A DNA stretch of 64,000 bases, from NCBI GenBank assembly GCA_019096065.1, contig JAGUCH010000006.1:1694001-1758000 (forward strand), given 5' to 3'. The stretch is from Paracyclopina nana (taxonomy: Eukaryota > Arthropoda > Copepoda > Cyclopoida > Cyclopettidae). Below the pieces are notes generated by a model. The model was not told where the DNA came from, did no database searches, and was given only the letters and a program-made list of their open reading frames with translations. The translations under genes were made by a program, and so were the position numbers. Positions 56,901-64,000 of the stretch are shown here, one piece after another (within the stretch, counting starts at the first letter, position 1; every line of letters begins with the position of its first letter).

Positions 56901-59900
56901 CTTTTTGGCCTTCAGAACCTTCTTTGGCTCTGTCTCAGACGACTGACAGAGCAGTTTGGGTCAAAAGTTAGCCCAAGTGTCAGCTTGCCCCAGGGTCAAG
57001 TTTTCTGTGTTACGCGATAGTAGTAATAAAAGACCAATGTGACAAGCATCTCTCCAAGGCCACTTTGTTGACCTCTGTGGCCTTCAAAGTCATCACTGAC
57101 TTGACATTTGATAAATTCAGGTGCATTTGGGGTCATACCTCCCCCCTTTTGGCTGCTTGCCCCGCCCTGTCAGTTTTTGGCCATGTTGGGGCAAGCAGAT
57201 GTACTGCAATGCCAAAGCTGGCCTTTTTGGCCTTCAGAACCTTCTTTGGCTCTGTCTCAGACGACTGACAGAGCAGTTTGGGTCAAAAGTTAGCCCAAGT
57301 GTCTGCTTGCCCCAGGGTCAAGTTTTCTGTGTTACGCGATAGTAGTAATAAAAGACCAATTTGACAAGCATCCCTCCAAGGCCACTTTGTTGACCTTTGT
57401 GGCCTTCAAAGTCATCACTGACTTGACATTTGATAAATTCTGGTGCATTTGGGGTCATACCTCCCCCCTTTTGGCTGCTTGCCCCGCCCTGTCAGTTTTT
57501 GGCGATGTTGGGGCAAGCAGATGTAATGCAATGCCAAAGCTGGCCTTTTTGGCCTTCAGAACCTTTTTTGGCTCTGTCTCAGACCCCTGACAGAGCAGTT
57601 TGGGTCAAAAGTTAGCCCAAGTGTCTGCTTGCCCCAGGGTCAAATTATCTGTGTTACTCGATAGTACTAAAAAAAGACCAATGAGACAAGCATCCCTCCA
57701 AGGCCACTTTGTTGGCCTCTGTGGCCTTCAAAGTCATCACTGACTTGACATTTGATAAATTCAGGTGCATTTGGGGTCATACCTCCCCCCTTTTGACTGC
57801 TTGCCCCGCCCTGTCAGTTTTTGGCCATGTTGGGGCAAGCAGATGTAATGCAATGCAAAAGCTGGCCTTTTTGGCCTTCAGAACCTTTTTTGGCTCTGTC
57901 TCAGACCCCTGACAGAGCAGTTTGGGTCAAAAGTTAGCCCAAGTTTTGGCCTTGGAGGGATGCTTGTCACATTGGTCTTTTATTAGTACTATCACGTAAC
58001 ACAGATAACTTGACCCTGGGGCAAGCAGACACTTGGGCTAACTTTTGACCCCAAGAGCTCTGTCAGTCGTCTGAGACAGAGCCAAAGAAGGCTCTGAAGG
58101 CCGAAAAGGCCAGCTTTGACATTGTCTTAACTCTGCTTTCCCCAACATGGCCAAAAACTGACAGGGCGGGGCAAGCAGCCAAAAGGGGGGAGGTATGACC
58201 ACAAATGCACCTGAATTTATCAAATGTCAAGTCAGTGATGAATTTGAAGGCCACAAAGGTCAACAAAGTGGCCTTGGAGGGATGCTTGTCAAATTGGTCT
58301 TTTATTAGTACTATCGCGTAACACAGATAACTTGACCCTGGGGCAAGCAGACACTTGGGCTGACTTTTGACCCAAACTGCTCTGTCAGGGGTCTTAGACA
58401 GAGCCAAAGAAGGTTCTGAAGGCCAAAAAGGTCAGCTTTAGCATTGCAGTACATCTGCTTGCCCTAACATGGCCAAAAACTGACAGGGCGGGGCAAGCAG
58501 TCAAAAGGGGGGAGGTATGACCCCAAATGCACCTGAATTTATCAAATGTCAAGTCAGTGATGACTTTGAAGGCCAAAGAGGTCAACAAAGTGGCCTTGGA
58601 GAGATGCTTGTCAAATTGGTCTTTTATTACTACTATCGCGTAACACAGAAAACTTGACCCTGGGGCAAGCAGACACTTGGGCTGACTTTCGACCCAAACT
58701 GCTCTGTCAGGGGTCTGAGACAGAGCCAAAGAAGGTTCTGAAGGCCGAAAAGGCCAGCTTTGACATTGCATTAACTCTGCTTGCCCCAACATGGCCAAAA
58801 ACTGACAGGGCGGGGCAAGCAGCCAAAAGGGGGGAGGTATGACCACAAATGCAACTGAATTTATCAAATGTCAAGTCAGTGATGACTTTGAAGGCCACAA
58901 AGGTCAACAAAGTGGCCTTGGAGGGATGCTTGTCACATTGGTCTTTTATTAGTACTATCGCGTAACACAGATAACTTGACCCTGGGGCAAGCAGACACTT
59001 GGGCTAACTTTTGACCCAAACTGCTCTGTCAGTCGTCTGAGACAGAGCCAAAGAAGGTTCTGAAGGCCAAAAAGGCCAGCTTTGGCATTGCAGTACATCT
59101 GCTTGCCCCAACATGGCCAAAAACTGACAGGGCGGGGCTTGCAGCCAAAAGGGGGGAGGTATGACCCCTAATGCACCTGAATTTATCAAATGTCAAGTCA
59201 GTGATGACTTTGAAGGCCACAAAGGTCAACAAAGTGGCCTTGGAGGGATGCTTGTCACATTGGTCTTTTATTAGTACTATCGCGTAACACAGATAACTTG
59301 ACCCTGGGGCAAGCAGACACTTGGGCTGACTTTTGACCCAAACTGCTCTGTCAGGGGTCTTAGACAGAGCCAAAGAAGGTTCTGAAGGCCAAAAAGGCCA
59401 GCTTTAGCATTGCAGTACATCTGCTTGCCCCAACATGGCCAAAAACTGACAGGGCGGGGCAAGCAGCCAAATGAGGAGATTTATGACCCCAAATGCACCT
59501 GAATTTATCAAATGTCAAGTCAGTGATGGCTTTGAAGCCTGAAAAGGCCAGCAAAGTGGCCTTGGAGAGATGCTTGTCAAATTAGCCTTTCATTAGTACT
59601 ATCGCGTAACACAGATAACTTGACCCTGGGGCAAGCAGACACTTGGGCTGACTTTCGACCCAAACTGCTCTGTCAGGGGTCTGAGACAGAGCCAAAGAAG
59701 GTTCTGAAGCTTGCACTAGCTTGTTCTTGCTTGCTGGCATTGCTTGCCCCTGCTTGCCCTTGCTTGCCTCTGCTTGCCCTTGCTTGCCTCTGCTTGCCCT
59801 TTCTTGCCCTTGCTTGCACTAGCTTTTTCTTGCTTGCTGGCATTGCTTGCCCCTGCTTGCCCTTGCTTGCCCTTGCTTGCCCTTGCTTGCCCTTGCTTGC

Positions 59901-61019
59901 CTCTGCTTGCCCTTGCTTGCCCTATTTAGTCATGCCCGAAAGCTAGCTTGCTTTTTGCCGTTCACGCGACAGAGACAAAGCAAAGCATTTTCTCGTATTT
60001 CGACGCACAAACTCGTTGTTTCAGCAGACTTCCTTGAAGCTTAGCGATTGAGCTTCGCGCTTGAGCTAGGCAGGAAGGGCTGAAGGTCAATCACTTGACC
60101 TGGTATTTTTCTGTCTACTCCGCGCGCCTCAATGCTGAAATTGCGTGAATAAGAAATCCGAGCGAAGTGCAGACGACGACAATGCCTACTTCGTGACCAA
60201 CTTTCGTTAAAGGTGCCTACTACCAGGCATAAATCGTCATTGTCAGTCTGGCTATCAAACGCTAAAAAAGGAGGCCACCCACTTTTCCGCTTTGTAGTAG
60301 CAGCTAGGCTATAATAATGGCCTAATTAAACGTAACCCGATCATTTATGTCGGTGGAGAAAAACGCGCGACCACTTCGTCCTTAAACACACCTTGCTGAG
60401 GAATGCGAATTGAGCAATTTCACTTGAGTCGTGGCAGAGCCCAAAATGGCTAGCGCTAAAAAATGCTACGCGTGAGCTGCATCGCAGAGACCCAGAATTT
60501 CCCACATACTTTGCACTGAGTCGCCCAGCTCCAAGAATTTTAAAAGTATATATACTGGACCTGGCCTCGCATCTAAAAGGGCCTATTTGATAGTTTAACC
60601 GATACATAAATTGCCTGGCTGCATTATGTGCAGCACGGGCTGAAAACCACTACGAATGCGAGCAAGTCGTTTTCTGGGAAGATCATATGCTCACTTTTCG
60701 ATCAAGGGCAGAAATGACCAGAGACAAATTGTGTCTACACAGACAGGAAAACATATATCATACCATGCATCAGATAACTCGCAGAGCATAACGCATACGA
60801 GCCCTTATAGTGGCCCATGATCTGCTAAAAGGCCTTTTTGGGAAAGTGCCACGATTTTATGCACTGATCACAGCCAACTGGCAAGCAAAGTCGCACATAA
60901 ATTAAGGCCTGGGCCAACTCACAACTTACCAGAAAATCACCACTTGCTGCAACTGCAGTTTCACTGCTACTCTCGGCCTCCTCATCTCGAAAAATCATCG
61001 TGAGACTTGAGTTGCTCAT
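50976..61019 (-). CDS. class A (rhodopsin-like) orphan GPCR with very long third loop
   Basis: Six exons (60930-61019, 55209-55393, 53769-53998, 52775-53371, 51985-52712, 50976-51818) join in frame to 890 residues. Exon 1 encodes a 30-residue extracellular N-terminus with an NSS glycosylation site. Exon 2 carries TM1, exon 3 TM2-TM3, exon 4 TM4-TM5, exon 6 TM6-TM7. The TM3/second-loop cysteine pair and CWGP of TM6 are present. The DRY motif reads DQY and the NPxxY motif SPYVY. The third intracellular loop is about 370 residues, Ser-rich with a Glu run and a Gln/Lys stretch. After TM7 comes a cluster of cysteines (CCLCCCCC), likely palmitoylated, and a 180-residue tail. It should couple to G proteins at the plasma membrane; ligand and subfamily are not recognised. 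Intron 1 (5.5 kb) hosts the foldback element. Confidence 0.9.
53372..53768 (-). other. GPCR intron 3
   Basis: Bounded by GTAATT and TCGCAG on the minus strand. Nothing recognisable inside. Confidence 0.7.
53999..55208 (-). other. GPCR intron 2
   Basis: Bounded by GTAAAT and TTCTTAG on the minus strand. It contains a 20-bp CT dinucleotide run at 54937-54956 and no recognised gene. Confidence 0.7.
54937..54956. repeat. CT dinucleotide microsatellite
   Basis: Ten uninterrupted CT units in GPCR intron 2. Confidence 0.9.
55512..55521. repeat. left copy of target-site duplication
   Basis: GAAAGCTAGC immediately outside the left end of the foldback element. The same 10 bases in the same direction lie immediately outside the right end (59938-59947). 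AGCTAGC-like strings are common here, so chance is not excluded. Confidence 0.55.
55537..55640. repeat. left 10-bp minisatellite (GGGCAAGCAA)
   Basis: Degenerate tandem copies of GGGCAAGCAA forming the outer part of the left arm. The same repeat, complemented and better preserved, forms the outer part of the right arm. Confidence 0.85.
55680..57948 (+). repeat. tandem array of 322-bp units, forward arm
   Basis: About seven copies with an exact 322-bp period. For example GTTACGCGATAG starts at 55721, 56043 and 56365. The first unit is the most diverged at its left edge; the last stops within a unit, at GCCCAAG. Two unit types alternate irregularly. Each unit carries GGGGCAAGCA-like words in both directions. 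Confidence 0.95.
57949..59709 (-). repeat. tandem array of 322-bp units, inverted arm
   Basis: About five and a half copies of the same 322-bp unit in the opposite orientation, starting abruptly at GGCCTTGGAGGG with no spacer after the forward arm. The array ends within a unit at GTTCTGAAG, where the outer minisatellite begins. Confidence 0.95.
59710..59930. repeat. right 10-bp minisatellite (CCCTTGCTTG)
   Basis: About 22 copies of CCCTTGCTTG with CTCTGCTTGC variants. It includes a duplicated block GCACTAGCTTGTTCTTGCTT-like (59711 and 59816). It is the complement of the left-end minisatellite. Confidence 0.9.
59938..59947. repeat. right copy of target-site duplication
   Basis: GAAAGCTAGC in the same orientation as the copy at 55512-55521, directly outside the right terminal repeat. 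Confidence 0.55.
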
Positions 61020-64000
61020 CACGCACTGCAGATCAGGATTTGTTGTTACAGCAACAATTCCGGCGGAAGATGGGGATGATGCAAAGATAATTTGGCCTTC
61101 TCCATGTCTTTGCTGTACGAGTTGCTACCTTGACATGAAGCCTTGAAGCGCCCTACTGAAAGCTGTCGCGGCTTCGACCGGCAAGAAGTGAAAGCCGCGC
61201 TCGCAGCGCTCGAGAAACACAATATCGAGAGATCTTTTCCCGATATCATTTCCACTGTGCGAATATAGGCGACTGTACTTGGCTGCTGCGGCTATCACTC
61301 GGGCTTATTTTGCCATATCACTCAAATATGCATTACATCACATAGGCTGCCGAATTTGACGACCTTCCACTTTATTAAGCAGGAAAGTCGTCGAGCCAGT
61401 TTTTCGTAGGGACTTGGGGTAGGAGGAAACTACCATTGTGTGTGTGAGAAGGTGGAAAGCTGCTGCCTAAACCCTCTGTGCCATATAACTAGATGCGACT
61501 TCAAATGGCCTTGGTACACTTTCAGTTGAACCAAATGTTTTCACTAGAAAAGCTGCTGCTACTGTAGGTATATATACACGTTTCTGTTGTTGCCTCAAAG
61601 CTGAGAATGCATTTTAAAACACACATGCGCGTGAGAGCGTAGAACTTGTTTAATGGGATTTCTTATGAAAGGGAATAATGTATAGCATCTACGCTAGCTG
61701 GCGGGCCGCGTCTAGAAAATCAACAGATTCGATATCAAAGGTCTGCTCAATGTTGCCCTGTATTTATGTGCTCATGAACTGAGCAAAGTGAGAAAACTTG
61801 AGCATTGCGTGCTTGTTTATTGCAAAATCTCCAAGGATTTTCATCTTGCGGATAATCTTTGCTGCTGCTGCTGCTCCTACTAATAAGATTTTGACTGACT
61901 TATGCTTCATGGCTGGTGATGCTCTCAAGGTAAAATTAATCTTGTCAATCTGCTCCTCTGAAAGAGAGCAATTATTTAAAAAAATCGTGCAAGGTGGGAG
62001 ATGCTAACAAGCATATTCACACATTAGTACAAGTAATTGGGGGAGTTTTGGGATAATTAATGAGGTGCTGCATCGCTATTTTAAAAGCTATGTTTAAAAA
62101 GTCTTGGCATTGATTTGATCTGACATAATAATCCTCTGTTGAGCTACTTAAATTTTGCAGCTTACGAACTATGATTAAAACTACTTATTGCGCATTGACT
62201 TTTCAATTTTTAGTGTTACATAACTCTGGCCATATTTTTTGCACTAAGATACCGTGTATAAAATGACTTCTGGAGGCAGATTATTGCAAAAGCAGGTTTA
62301 TCCAGATTAATTCAATAATGATACTATTTTCATGTTTCTCCATTATTATGGCGCTGGAAAAGGCAACCTTTTCATGGTCTAATTGTCCAATAAACCACAT
62401 ATCGAGTGCAATCAATTCTTTTTGCCGGACCAAGCTTTTATCTAATTACCTCCATATCAACATTTTGGGCCTCTTTTTCTGTCCGGCTCAAAATCTGCGG
62501 GCTGGGTTGGCTCCTCAAACCAAGTGACATTTTAAGATCTATTTTCAAATAAAGTCTAGCATTGCAATAAACATTACAACAGCTAGAAGCTTTTAAAGAA
62601 GAGGCCATTTTCCTTTTTAGAGTCAAAGATGAAAAAAATGTCTGGAGAGGAAAAATGCAAAATTTGAAAAAAAATTACAAATATTCGAGCTTCCGTTGTT
62701 TTGCAAGGTCATGAAAACTCCAGGCAGTGATTGTAATTTGTCAGCAGCATTAAAACCAGACAGAGAAAATCACGACAAATGGCTCATATTCCACTAATCC
62801 AAGCTGGTAATTACAATTAATTGTACCAACACCACTGCCGTATGTGACATGTTATTGCAATAAAAATACCTACTATATGACTCAGTCCATTTCTGAAATT
62901 AATTATCACATTTTTCTTCACCATGACTTTTATCATTTTTACATGATGGTTTGTTGGCAACACTGGAAGGCTAATGATTTCTAGTCAGTCACACTATGCA
63001 AATAAGCAAAAAAAGAATTACTATTTGGTAGCCTCAGTAGCTTTTCAACACGAGGGTATTATATAGCTAATGCAAACCCTAAATCACTTGACTTTTGCAA
63101 GAAATTGCGCGAGGAGTGGTGATAGGGGCTAGAAGCTTATGAACATAAAGTTTATATTCACGGTCGTATTTCAACCCAAGTGCTGCTCTTTTTATCCTGT
63201 CATGAAAACGTGCGCAAAATGTCATGAATGTTAAGCAAAAATCAAAGCCTCGTACTAGGTAGGGTCAAAATTGTTGATCTCATGATGCACCCCGCAATTC
63301 AACCGAGATTTTGCGCGCGACAACTTTTTTTGCAATGAAGTCTTGACTTGAGGAGTCAGGGCCGCCAACAAACTACAACAGCATTTTCGTGTATGTTTTG
63401 CCATTGTAGCTGCATGAAAATTTTGAGCATGAGAAAATAAGACGAGAAGGTCAAAAGACATTTGCTTCTGCTTCTTCTTCAACAATCGCGTCCTTGCTTG
63501 TACAGAAATCAAAAGTTGTCACGTTTTCAAATTCCTCAATGATGCAAGTTTATCTCCGGTTTGGGCATTCTTGTTTTTATCATCAAGGCGAATATAAGCA
63601 AAGATTAGCCAGAATATTAAGCATTTCTCCAACAACGCCAAGATTAATAATATTGCAGCACAGCCAAAATTGTTTACCAACTCTGCTCACATTATGCGCG
63701 CGCGCAAAGGAAGTTATTTTGAGTGCATTTTACGCATCGAAGAAACTTGAGCGCAATAAAATCACTTGAGGGATGTGGCAGCTTACGAGTTATGCAATGA
63801 AATAGTAGGTATGGACGGCAAACAAAAAACCCGAGTAAGTGGCACTTTTGATGGAAAACCGAAGGTCACGCGGGCCCAAAACTGCCACTATAAAGGTACT
63901 CTTAAATAAACACTGAATGCAAGTAGCCAGCTTATTAAATACCTACTACAGTGCTGCTCCTTGAGAAGAATGATGGGCCTTTCCACCTTGAAGAAAATTG
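61020..64000. other. region upstream of the GPCR, no gene seen
   Basis: No exon I can support on either strand. It contains a GCT run near 61861-61875 and a GC-alternating tract near 63696-63705. The GPCR promoter and any 5' untranslated exon should lie here. Confidence 0.55.

Larger units (their letters stand above)
55522..59937. mobile_element. foldback-type element in GPCR intron 1
   Basis: A 4416-bp inverted repeat made of tandem repeats. From the left: a 24-bp end (55522-55545); a decayed GGGCAAGCAA minisatellite; about seven 322-bp units in one direction to about 57948; about five and a half in the opposite direction to about 59709; the same minisatellite inverted; and the matching end (59914-59937). 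The two ends agree at 19 of 24 positions when one is complemented, both having CTAAAT next to GGGCAAGCA. Direct 10-bp repeats flank it. No transposase gene is present, so it would be non-autonomous. This design (long inverted ends built of short and longer tandem repeats) is that of Drosophila FB elements and some Mutator-like foldback elements; relationship to either is not shown. Confidence 0.75.

Noticed and set aside
55777-59554. 67-codon open frames repeated in every 322-bp unit
   Set aside because: 322 is not a multiple of three, so the frame shifts from unit to unit. There is no start context or domain, and the same frames run in opposite directions in the two arms. They are open by chance and copied by amplification.
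59710-59930. Short regularly spaced repeats that look like a CRISPR array or a Leu/Ala/Cys-rich protein
   Set aside because: The 10-bp period has no spacers, the DNA is animal, and the same repeat inverted forms the other end of the foldback element.
60341-60607. 88-codon minus-strand frame upstream of the foldback element
   Set aside because: It lies within GPCR intron 1, has no motif, and is not needed to join exon 60930-61019 to 55209-55393, which fit directly.

Overview
This is nuclear DNA from an animal. The coding exons are separated by GT-AG introns, many only 45-80 bp long, and the window has four canonical eukaryotic tRNA genes, AATAAA polyadenylation signals and typically metazoan proteins (ephrin, SLC4 transporter, SUV39-type methyltransferase, ABTB1, POM121-like nucleoporin, ITFG1, COX6A, a class A GPCR). 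The ephrin is closest in wording to arthropod ephrins (my recollection, not a search). The SUV39 homologue has its own first exon rather than sharing one with eIF2-gamma as in insects. I therefore favour a non-insect arthropod, with moderate confidence. For ten genes I assembled the exons by hand, and every model closes in frame. The POM121-like gene is one uninterrupted exon.

Layout. 1-4948 is gene-poor. 4949-7810 (-) is a two-exon ephrin. 7811-16269 is a gene desert with many GCGCGC and AGCTAGC-like tracts. 16270-17118 (-) is a probable unrecognised gene. 18568-29707 (+) is a 12-exon ankyrin gene resembling the N-terminus of TEX14; its introns hold four tRNA genes (initiator Met, elongator Met, Val, Ser). 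Next comes a compact block: 29892-34896 (-) SLC4 bicarbonate transporter; 35591-36265 (+) a secreted six-cysteine (knottin-like) precursor; 36416-38656 (-) SLC49A4/DIRC2-like transporter; 39106-39606 (-) COX6A; 40205-42681 (+) SUV39-type histone H3K9 methyltransferase; 42705-44397 (-) ABTB1; 44597-48172 (-) POM121-like nucleoporin; 48639-50821 (+) ITFG1. 50976-61019 (-) is a class A GPCR.

The first intron of the GPCR holds the most unusual object. This is a 4.4-kb foldback-type element (55522-59937): about seven 322-bp units in one orientation followed by about five and a half in the other, bounded by 10-bp minisatellites, imperfect 24-bp terminal inverted repeats and a direct 10-bp duplication of the target. 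A second unusual feature is the way the intronic tRNA genes abut splice sites. Two of them end about 30 nt before an exon, so the Pol III T-run terminator and the Pol II polypyrimidine tract are the same DNA.

The genes do not form a pathway. They are mostly housekeeping or signalling genes packed with short or overlapping 3' ends (SUV39/ABTB1 stop codons are 23 bp apart). All homology statements come from reading the proteins; no database search was run.
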